Assembly (NCBI GenBank): GCA_015501055.1
Contig: JADNYV010000202.1
Coordinates: forward strand, 1 to 64,000
DNA length: 64,000 nucleotides
Direction: 5' to 3'
Source of the DNA: Mucidula mucida
Lineage: Eukaryota; Basidiomycota; Agaricomycetes; Agaricales; Physalacriaceae
Shown here: piece after piece, positions 56,548 through 64,000 of the stretch
How the letters are laid out: every line of letters starts with the position of its first letter
How positions within the stretch are numbered: the first letter of the stretch is position 1
Notes under the pieces: generated by a model
Database searches by the model: none
Told to the model about the DNA's origin: nothing
Seen by the model: only the letters and a program-made list of their open reading frames with translations
Translations under genes and position numbers: made by a program

Positions 56548-57440
56548 GAAGAGAACGGGGGAAAGGAAGTATCATAACAGCAAAACTGACGGTCCCACAT
56601 TTAAAGCCCAACACTCGAACTGATGAGAGTTGTTGTACAAAGAAGGAAATACACGCAGCACCGTGCACATGAGGTGAAACGGTACACACTACGAACTTGC
56701 GGCGACCGTAAACTTGAATAGCAGTCGCATCTTCTTGAACCCCATGATGGTGTAGGCAGACAGCATTGTCAACGCTGTCGTACAGCACTAAAATGCATTA
56801 CTGTAGTATTGGACTGTTGGACTGGACCAAAACGTGTGAGAGACGACGTAAGTTGCAGTTGGCGGCCATAGAACGACCGGCCAGACATTTAGAAGTTACC
56901 CACGATGGCCATGAGAATGTTCGCATGACGGGCCAGGCGCCAACGAAGCTGTATTCGATTCAACAAGTTATGAATTACGATGTGTTGCCAATGAGACTTG
57001 GGCAGGTACACGAAGAAGCTAGATGAGGGTCAGGAACAAGTAAATCCACGGGGAAAAGACGAGAAAGACTTGACTATGGTGTACTCTCGCACAGATACGC
57101 AGTAGCCTGTGGGAGATCACGTCGATAAGAGAGTTTAAGCATGCATAGCAAAGAAAATCGGTATTCACTCGCATGCTTGGCTTTCTCATGATGGTTAAAA
57201 GCAAGTGGCAATCACGTAATTGACATGGCTTCTTTCTGGTATATCGAAGGTGGCGATCGCAAAGTGGTCGAAGCTGAGTCTCGGAAGGTGTGCAAACAAA
57301 GCAAACGAATGATCCAATCTCGACGACACAAGTGCAAGCGAATGTGTTGTATAGCATGATAGTAATGACAATAACTGCAACTGTACTCGTAGGAAGGTAT
57401 AGTATAATGTCCACACAAATTGACTAACACCTGATCATCG
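56548..57440. other. Intergenic stretch, nothing firm
   Basis: Holds a 131-codon - strand ORF (57019-57414, starting MDIILYLPTSTVAVIVITIM) that overlaps two other open frames and lacks family resemblance. It is treated as non-coding. Confidence 0.4.
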
Positions 57441-58667
57441 CTACAATCCCCTCTTCAAAGCCCCATTCTCCTTCTCCCGGAAGATCCGCTTGCCTTCCAA
57501 CTGCTCCCCGCGGGATAAGAAGGATCCCGGCATGGCCTTGGTGATAGGCGATGTCTGCGGTCCATCGTCCAGTATGTCTTCGATTGCTTCCTGATCTCCC
57601 TTCTCCTGTACGAACGCGAACTCCTTCTGTGGCTTTCGGATACTCCTGGTTGCATGCTGCCGGCGCCTACTGGATCCCGCTTTGGGCGATTCGTTCGATT
57701 GTCTAGATGGCAGCTTTTGATTGGAGTCCGTGAGGACGCGAGACTTCTTGTTTGAAGGAACCAACACAACTTCATCTTGGAAGAGCCGTTTTGTCAAGGA
57801 CGGCGAATGAGCGAGGTGAGCTGCACTCGCGAGAGGTGACGAAAGAGGACTTATAAGGATTGTTGGAATGCGAGACCGAGAAGCGCTGGGTGTCGAGGGT
57901 TCAGGAGTATCCATTCTTCGAACAATCAGCGATGTACGCCCCGCCAAGCATTCTTCTGAAGGCATTGAAACGCTAGCAGCATCCATGGAACGCGAGCCAT
58001 GAGGCGGGATAGATGAGGAGGGGTCGCGTGCACTTGTTGAACTCGAGGGCAGACTCGTGCGCGTGTCAGAATGCAGTCTAGTCGAAGATGATCGGAGATA
58101 AGATGCAAAATTCATCCCAAAAGTTGACATCCGAAACACGGGGGCGGGATGGGATTCGACGTGTGATGGTACACGAGCAGAAGGAATATTGTTATGGTCC
58201 AAGAGGCGTTGGAAACGCTCAACGACCTTAGCCGTAACGAACGCACAGTTCCGGAGAACAAGGGTTTTGAGGTCCGCCTGGTGTAGGTCGGCAAATACGC
58301 GGAGATGGTATAGGACCAGGAACACTGCGTCAAGAGGGACGACAACTTTGCCGTCCGAAAACAAAGATGACGAGTAGCGAGAATCTAGACGGAAGTGGCG
58401 CAGATAAAAGCCATCAAGATGGTAACTCGACGAGGTGGTGTTGCCGCCGGTACACTGGGCGGCAACTCGGAAGAGTGCATCGAAGGTGGTGCGAGCCATA
58501 ACCTTCCGCGAGCGTTCCTCGGCCAGTTGTTGACAAAACGCCGAAGGAAAAAGCTCCAACTCGACACGCCTTAAAGGATATTGCGCATTCAGGGTATCAA
58601 CGAGGACGCTGACGTGGTGAAAGATGTCTGTCTCGGCAGTGATGGAATCAAGAGCGACAGTGTTCAT
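57441..58667 (-). CDS. Hypothetical 408-residue protein
   Basis: A single-exon frame. An ordered N-terminal half: MNTVALDSITAETDIFHHVS, VLVDTLNAQYPLRRVELELF, RTTFDALFRVAAQCTGGNTT, DGKVVVPLDAVFLVLYHLRV, LKTLVLRNCAFVTAKVVERF. The Ser/Pro/Arg-rich C-terminal half contains basic clusters (SSRRRQHATRSIRKPQKEFA) and ends EKENGALKRGL. No domain is recognised. The basic tail could suggest a nuclear protein (inference only). Its promoter and first codons were copied, inverted, to two places at the right end of the window. Confidence 0.65.
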   Translation of the reverse strand: MNTVALDSITAETDIFHHVSVLVDTLNAQYPLRRVELELFPSAFCQQLAEERSRKVMARTTFDALFRVAAQCTGGNTTSSSYHLDGFYLRHFRLDSRYSSSLFSDGKVVVPLDAVFLVLYHLRVFADLHQADLKTLVLRNCAFVTAKVVERFQRLLDHNNIPSARVPSHVESHPAPVFRMSTFGMNFASYLRSSSTRLHSDTRTSLPSSSTSARDPSSSIPPHGSRSMDAASVSMPSEECLAGRTSLIVRRMDTPEPSTPSASRSRIPTILISPLSSPLASAAHLAHSPSLTKRLFQDEVVLVPSNKKSRVLTDSNQKLPSRQSNESPKAGSSRRRQHATRSIRKPQKEFAFVQEKGDQEAIEDILDDGPQTSPITKAMPGSFLSRGEQLEGKRIFREKENGALKRGL

Positions 58668-59178
58668 AGTTGACGCTAGATACTAAAGCACAGTGAGAAG
58701 GTAATCTTATTTTCAGGCTACGAACGTACGTGAAAGCAAAAAAAGCAGGAAACAAGCGACGATGAGCGTAGGAGTGAAGACGATGTGACAATGTGTCGGC
58801 GCCACGTTCAAAAAGGTTGCCGTTACCTAAGAGTCACGGGAGTTCCTTTCCGATCGCGTTTCTGCTTTCAGACTGTCTCGACCGCTCCTCCCTTTATCGG
58901 CGCTTTCTAGCTAGCCAGCAATCTCCTCCTCCATGGTGTTCGATTTTCAAGGTCTATCTTGTCAGAACCTCTATCTAGCACCACAATGATTTTGGTAACA
59001 AAGGAGACCACCGGACCACACTCCTTTTGCTGACGGCGAAGCCAGGGTAGTGCCAGTCCTCTGCTGCCAGATACTAGTTATAGGTCTGAATCCTCCTTTT
59101 CTTAACCCTTTGGCTTTGATCTCTATCGACGGTGTAAATCGGAACTCTTTTGGAAGACGAACTTGATTGGAATTCGCT
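58573..59178 (-). repeat. Duplicated segment, arm R1 (source copy)
   Basis: Read on the - strand this runs from a spacer block (ctggcagcagaggactggca) through ggaaaggaactcccgtgac and ggtaacggcaacctttttga into the promoter and first codons of the 408-residue gene. It matches R3 (60870-61390) and R4 (62045-62545) read on the + strand, including the CTCGCTCTTGAT-TCCATCACTGCC coding part. Confidence 0.85.
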
Positions 59179-59456
59179 AGAAGATCTCGAGCTCTGTATA
59201 TATGCTTCGTGTTCCTCTTCTGCTGTGTACTCTCTCAACATTGTTGTCTACACTGACATAGATACTCTTGAAATTTACAAGCATTCACTCTGATATGGTG
59301 AGTCGTCACTTTGTGTTCAAGAATACAACGAGGATACTGGTATGGCGGACAATGTCGGTCTCGATCTTGATGGATGCTGACGGAATACTGCGGGAGGACA
59401 ACTAGCGGACTATGCAGTGAGTTCAGCGTCCAAAATGGTCGCGTCACGGCTTCGAT

Positions 59457-59735
59457 CTGGCTAGCCAGCAATCTCTCTTTCCACGATGTACACTTTTCAA
59501 GGTCTATCTTGTCAGAGCCCCGTTCTAGCACCGCAATGAATATGGCAGTCAAGGGGGCCACTGGGCCACACTCCTTTTACTGGCGGCGAAGTCAGGGTAG
59601 TGCGAATCCTATGCTGCCAGATACCAGTTATAGGTCTGAATCCCTTTTATGAACCCTTTTGCTTTGATCTCTATCAACGGTGTAGAATCTGGATCCCTCG
59701 GAAGACAAACTCGATTGGAACTCATTCGGTAAGGA
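59457..59735 (-). repeat. Duplicated segment, partial arm R2
   Basis: Repeats only the distal half of R1 (tttcaaggtctatcttgtcaga through gatctctatc-acggtgta to ggaagac-aact-gattggaa) in the same orientation, with about 10-15 percent divergence. It ends about 200 bp before the NmrA-like fragment. Confidence 0.8.
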
Positions 59736-59929
59736 TTTCTGCGATTGAAGATTTTACCATCTGAGGCAAGCATACATATTGCCTGGTACTGCGTGTCTGG
59801 TGCATGTCGTAGGCAAAAGATCCCATTACGACGCAACATCTGATTGAACCGACGGCCAGTAGTGTCTCAAACCGTTATCCCATCTAGGCGCATACTGTCG
59901 CATCTAGGTCGCGTCCGCCCGATGCCGAC

Positions 59930-60623
59930 CGTGCGTGGTCTGCAGCGTGAAGCGCTTCGTGCTGCTCAGCGCTTTGACATTGGACGCTGGCAGCCCAGCC
60001 ATGGGGAAAGTGCACGAGTACTTGATCAGCCTAGGCGTCGATTACCTTGTTATTCTTCGTGGTTCTTTGGTATGTCTCAGTCGTCTTCACAATCTCTCAT
60101 CACTGGGCAGAGAACTTCACCACGATTTATCTGTAGAGCATTAAAGGATGAACACACCATTGTAACTGCATCGGGGAATGGAAAGATAGGATTCATTTCT
60201 GCTGATGATATCGCCGACCTCGCGTCGACGCGTTGACGCGCGCGAAGAGTTATGATACCGATAAGATACTTGTCGACCCAGAGCTTCTTTCTTACGACGA
60301 TGGTCGTCCTTCAAGTTGTCTATCTCTTGCATTCAAATCTGACGCTCTGCCGCCTTGTTCTATGGGTTGCGAAAACGTTAAGAAAACTTCTGGGCATTAA
60401 GATCACTCACACTCGTGTTGGGGCGGACGAGCTGAAGTGGCTTTACCTCGGATTTGGTTTATCAGAAGAGAGAGCCACTCTGTTGGTCACTCTCGAGAAT
60501 CTAAATGTGAGTGGCGTGGAGAAGATCTTTGCCAATCCCAACAAGGTTTCCGGAAAAATGACCCTCCCGTCCTTCGTGGAGGCAAAAAGGATGCTTGGAA
60601 AGCGCAGTGGAACACATGGATAA
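59930..60623 (+). pseudogene. NmrA-like NAD(P)-binding reductase, 5' truncated
   Basis: Begins abruptly in the middle of the family fold ([38 protein letters not shown]). It continues [29 protein letters not shown], a DTDKILVDPELLSYDD block, then VAKTLRKLLGIKITHTRVGA, DELKWLYLGFGLSEERATLL, VEKIFANPNKVSGKMTLPSF and VEAKR. It resembles the EasG/ergot-alkaloid-protein-A-like branch of NmrA proteins. The N-terminal Rossmann glycine motif is missing, the exon after LSYDD lacks a proper acceptor, and the WFF region is out of frame, so it is not functional as written. Confidence 0.75.
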
Positions 60624-60869
60624 TCAAATGTATAAACGCAATACATACTACTTATACAACAACTGAGTCTATTTGTCCAGGATGGTGGAACCGGGAAGGT
60701 TGGTTCAAATTTGTGGATTCAGTAATGTAGAACTATTAGTGAAGTACGTGACAAGTTGCGCCACACTCCAAGCGCTTGAGCAAGAGGGAATTGTAGAGGG
60801 TTTACTGATAGTAGTTTCGACAGACGGAATGGCTCAGAATGGGGTGCGCACAAGTTCATCTAAAAAGTA

Positions 60870-61390
60870 ATCATTCTACACCGTTGATGGAGATCAAAGC
60901 CAAAGGGTTAAGAAAAGGAGGATTCAGACCTATAACTAGTATCTGGCAGCAGAGGACTGGCACTACCCTGGCTTCGCCGTCAGCAAAAGGAGTGTGGTCC
61001 GGTGGTCTCCTTTGTTACCAAAATCATTGTGGTGCTAGATAGAGGTTCTGACAAGATAGACCTTGAAAATCGAACACCATGGAGGAGGAGATTGCTGGCT
61101 AGCTAGAAAGCGCCGATAAAAGGAGGAGCGGTCGAGACAGTCTGAAAGCAGAAACGCGATCGGAAAGGAACTCCCGTGACTCTTAGGTAACGGCAACCTT
61201 TTTGAACGTAGTTCTCTCCGTCTGCTCGTTTCCTACTTTTCTCTGTTCTCAGTGCATTTCTAGCCCTGAAGACATTGCCCTAGTCACTGAGTCTCAGTAT
61301 CTAGCACGATTCTGGATACTCTCGCTCTTGATTTCATCACTGCCGAGATCCTCGATGTGCAATATCCACTGAGGCGCGCTGAGAAAGAGT
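60870..61390 (+). repeat. Duplicated segment, arm R3 (inverted copy of R1)
   Basis: Nearly identical to the reverse complement of R1 over its first 330 bp (for example gtgactcttaggtaacggca at 61175) and more diverged in the last 180 bp, where the 5' coding end of the 408-residue gene is recognisable but no longer open. It leads straight into kinase copy 1. Confidence 0.85.
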
Positions 61391-61420
61391 TCTCTCCATC
61401 TAGAATCCTCGGACACCAGC

Positions 61421-62130
61421 ATGTCTTCTTTTGCTACTGGCATGGACCATTTTTACTTTGAAAGCGACGACAACAATGTTGAGGATATGCGTCAGTATCG
61501 CCCTGGTGGATTTCATCCCGTACGTATTGGAGATCTCTACGGTCCCACGTCACGATATCGCGTCCTTTATAAGCTCGGTCATGGCGGGTACGGTACCGTG
61601 TGGTTAGCACACGACCTCGAAGGACCACGGTTTGTTCATATCCACCTATCACTCGTTTAATCAGTCATTGTTTCTCTAGTCGTTTTGTCGCTTTAAAAAT
61701 TTTTGTCGCTGAAGCTACTGCTACAAGTCATGAAGTCCAAGCATTGGTACACCTATCCAACGACGACTCGCATCCCGGTCGCGAACACGTTGTACAATTA
61801 CTCGATCATTTCCAGATCCATGGGCCCAACGGTATTCACGATGTCGTCGTCACGGAAGTTCTCTGTCCATTGCTTTCGATGAAGGGTCTCCCGATTTACA
61901 AGCGCATGAAAAGATCCTTTTGCCAACAAACCATACTGGGAGTAGCGTACCTTCATTCTCGAGGTGTCGCACATGGAGGTACTAGGAACTTGTTTGATTT
62001 CGGCTTCAGTGTTCAACGACTTGAGGAGTACGTTCCACGTTGCGCCACACCACATGGTGGAGGCAACTACACCGTTGAGAGAGACAAAAGCAACAAAAGG
62101 AGAATTCAGAGTTATCTGGCAGCAGAGGAC
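61421..62130 (+). pseudogene. SRPK-like protein kinase, copy 1, truncated at the catalytic loop
   Basis: Start MSSFATGMDHFYFESDDNNV, then RQYRPGGFHPVRIGDLYGPT and the glycine loop LGHGGYGTVWLAHDLEGPR. After an intron come RFVALKIFVAEATATSHEVQ with the ATP-binding Lys, LSNDDSHPGREHVVQLLDHF, and QTILGVAYLHSRGVAHG. The family should continue with D-L-H-x-x-N, but here the sequence runs into arm R4 after a splice-like gtactagg site. So the N-lobe is intact while the catalytic Asp and whole C-lobe are missing. Confidence 0.8.
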
Positions 62131-62545
62131 TGACAACTACCCTGGCTTCGCCGTCAGCAAAAGGAGTGTGGTCCGGTGGTCTCCTTTGTTGTCAAATTCA
62201 TTGTGAAGATAGACCTTGAAAATCGTACACCACGGAGGAGGAGATTTCTGGCTGCGCCGAAAAAAGGAGGAGCGGTCGAGACAGTCTGAAAGCAGAAATG
62301 CGATCGGAAAGGAACTCCCGTGACTCGGGTAACGGCGAACGTGGCGCCGCCATCTTCTCTCCTAGACTATCGTTCCTGCTTTTCTCTCTGTGCGTTTCTA
62401 GCCCTGAAGACATTTTTGTCCTAGTCACCGAGTCTCAGTACCTAACAGCACTGTCGCTCTTGATTTCATCACTGCCGAGACAGACCTATCTTACCATATC
62501 TCAATACCCTCCTCAATGTGCCATATCCACTGAGGCGTGTTGAGA
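62045..62545 (+). repeat. Duplicated segment, arm R4 (second inverted copy)
   Basis: Matches R3 with more divergence (gtgactcgggtaacggcgaacgtggcgcc at its promoter end) and again carries the start of the 408-residue gene (cactgtcgctcttgattt). R3 plus kinase copy 1 and R4 plus kinase copy 2 form a tandem duplication of about 1.2 kb. Confidence 0.85.
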
Positions 62546-62592
62546 AAGTTCTTTCCATCGACATTCTGGCCTGAGATTCCTCGGACATCAAC

Positions 62593-64000
62593 ATGTCTTC
62601 GTTTGCTACTGGCATGGACCATTTTTACTTTGAAAGCGACGACAACAATGTTGAGGATATTCGTCAGTACCGCCCTGGTGGACTTCATCCCGTACGTATA
62701 GGAGATCTCTATGGTACCACGTCACGATATCGCATTCTCTACAAGCTTGGCCATGGGCGGGTACGGTACCGTGTGGTTGGCCCCACGACCTCGAAGGCCC
62801 AAGGTTGGTCCATACACACCTTAGTAGTTCAATCACTCATGTTTCTCTAGTCGTTTCGTCGCCTTGAAAATCCTTATCGCCGAAGCCACTGCTACCAGGC
62901 ACGAAGTCCAAGCATTGGTTCACCTATCCAGCGACGACTCGCCTGCTCATCCTGGTCGCGAACACGTTGTACAATTACTCGATCACTTCCAAATTCATGG
63001 GCCCAACGGCACCCATGATGTCGTCGTCACGGAAGTTCTCTGTCCATTGCTTTCGATGAAGGGTCTCCCGATTTTCGAGCGGATGAAAAGAGCTTTCTGC
63101 CAACAAACCATACTGGGAGTAGCGTACCTTCATTCTCGAGGTGTCGCACATGGAGGTACTAGGAACTGTTTGATTTCATATTTGAAATCCTCATTCATCT
63201 GCTTGTATAGACCTCCATATCGGCAACCTGGCGTGCACCTGCCAGGCTTCGACGACCAGTCTTTAGATGACGTTTTTGTCACTTTTATAACCCGGTATGC
63301 ACAATCGTCTTGACTCGCGATGTCGCGGACCAGACAGACTCGCTCCCGCCTTATGTGGTCGCATCGATCTCTGTCCTTGATTTCATGATCAAAGAAGTGA
63401 AAGGATACAGCGAGGACAGTCTCCCTATTGCGGATTATTGACTTCAGCAGTGGTACGTTAGGTTTCTTGGTATCGTGCTTTTTGTATTGTTACGCCTATA
63501 GCTTATCGCAAAACGAACGTACGCCCAATGTACTCAGTACCGGCTGTTTGGCCACCTGAGGTTCTATTCGCCAAAGTAGCTCTGAAAGACCAGATCCCGA
63601 ATGGGACGAACGAGGCGATATTTGGGCTTTGGCTTGCACTGTACGGTTCCTCTTATACTAGCATTCTTTCTTGTTTACACGACATTCACAGGTATTTGAA
63701 CTCATCCTCGATTGTTCCCTTTTCTTGAGTGGAATTCCGCAGCATATCTGCTCTCGATGGCTCGAACGTCTGGCTGCTTGCCCGACACTTGGAAAGCATA
63801 TTGTAGCTCTGCAATTGATGCAAACCCGGATAAACGAGGTGTGTTTATTCAGCTTATTCAGATTACTGGTGTGATTCAAGGCTTCCAGACATTCTTGAGA
63901 TCGTCGAGAAGCGATAGGCGAGTTACCGACGTGAAATGCCTGATGTTTGCATTGACGATGAGGATGTGGAGAAACTCGTCCGTCTCTTACGCAGTATGCT
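62593..64000 (+). pseudogene. SRPK-like protein kinase, copy 2, full-length but frame-broken; runs off the window
   Basis: Same N-terminus as copy 1 (MSSFATGMDHFYFESDDNNV), but the glycine loop carries an extra G (about 62755) and another base near 62781. It extends into the C-lobe: HG joined by an intron to DLHIGNLA (catalytic loop), LPGFDDQSLDD, LTRDVADQTDSLPPYVVA, a DFSS where kinases have DFGS, MYSVPAVWPPEVLFAKVALK, a DIWALACTV block, and YRREMPDVCIDDEDVEKLVR at the window edge. Frame changes are needed before LPGFD, before DFSS, before DIWAL and later. A family-typical SR-protein kinase fold, but apparently dead. Confidence 0.8.

Noticed and set aside
57019..57414. A 131-codon hydrophobic - strand ORF
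   Set aside because: Three overlapping frames are open, no family resemblance and no splice partners.
58573..62545. Arms R1-R4 as terminal repeats of a DNA transposon
   Set aside because: The repeated segment contains the promoter and coding start of a host gene, its ends are ragged and no transposase is present; a segmental inverted duplication explains it better.
1..64000. tRNA and rRNA genes
   Set aside because: Scanned by eye for T-loop GGTTCGAAT-type boxes with matching acceptor stems and for rRNA-like conserved blocks; none found, though a covariance-model search was not possible.

Overview
The window reads as nuclear DNA of a basidiomycete fungus, most likely a mushroom-forming agaricomycete. 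Genes lie on both strands and are cut by many 42-60 bp GT-AG introns, often with the start codon in an ACC(ATG)G-type context. Several families are basidiomycete-typical: DUF6535, two DUF6534 membrane proteins, a GPI-type GH16 laminarinase-like protein, a PL4 rhamnogalacturonan lyase, and degenerate SRPK-like kinases. Exon boundaries were worked out by hand from frame continuity and family motifs, so outer ends are firmer than every internal splice site.

Left part (1-19 kb): the 3' end of an unidentified gene; the proteasome subunit beta-2 gene (PUP1-like) with two apparent frameshifts; a low-complexity hypothetical ORF; a 971-residue DUF6535 protein; an intact NAD(P) aldehyde dehydrogenase; a GH16 enzyme with a probable 6-nt exon and two frameshifts; a PMP3 proteolipid; a DUF6534 protein; a decayed short-chain dehydrogenase; and an Omega/GTO-type glutathione transferase. 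A roughly 90 bp sequence at the start of the proteasome gene recurs just upstream of the aldehyde dehydrogenase start, suggesting the two were once head-to-head neighbours.

Middle part (19-38.5 kb): a PL4 pseudogene lacking its middle lies downstream of an intact PL4 lyase. A 2 kb gene-poor stretch follows, then a polytopic receptor-like membrane protein, V-ATPase subunit e, a GNAT acetyltransferase, the RFT1 oligosaccharide-lipid flippase, a YCII-like protein, a CBS-domain protein, and a Zn2Cys6 transcription factor whose zinc cluster is completed by a 6-nt exon.

Two lineage-specific tandem arrays (38.7-50 kb): the first, on the + strand, has four copies plus two stubs of an unrecognised protein of about 188 residues. 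The second, on the - strand, has three intact and three decayed copies of an unrecognised protein of 150-152 residues with a fixed three-exon layout. An intronless F-box/LRR-like gene lies between them. These arrays are the best candidates here for an undescribed, fast-evolving system; no function can be assigned from sequence alone.

Right part (50-64 kb): sphingolipid alpha-hydroxylase (SCS7/FAH1-like), a B-type cyclin, a second DUF6534 protein and a 408-residue hypothetical gene. At the right end, a segment containing that gene's promoter and first codons has been copied in inverted orientation upstream of two tandem, degenerating SRPK-like kinase copies. A truncated NmrA-like reductase sits between the inverted arms. 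Housekeeping genes (RFT1, V-ATPase e, cyclin B, SCS7) are intact, whereas accessory genes at duplicated edges carry single-base indels.
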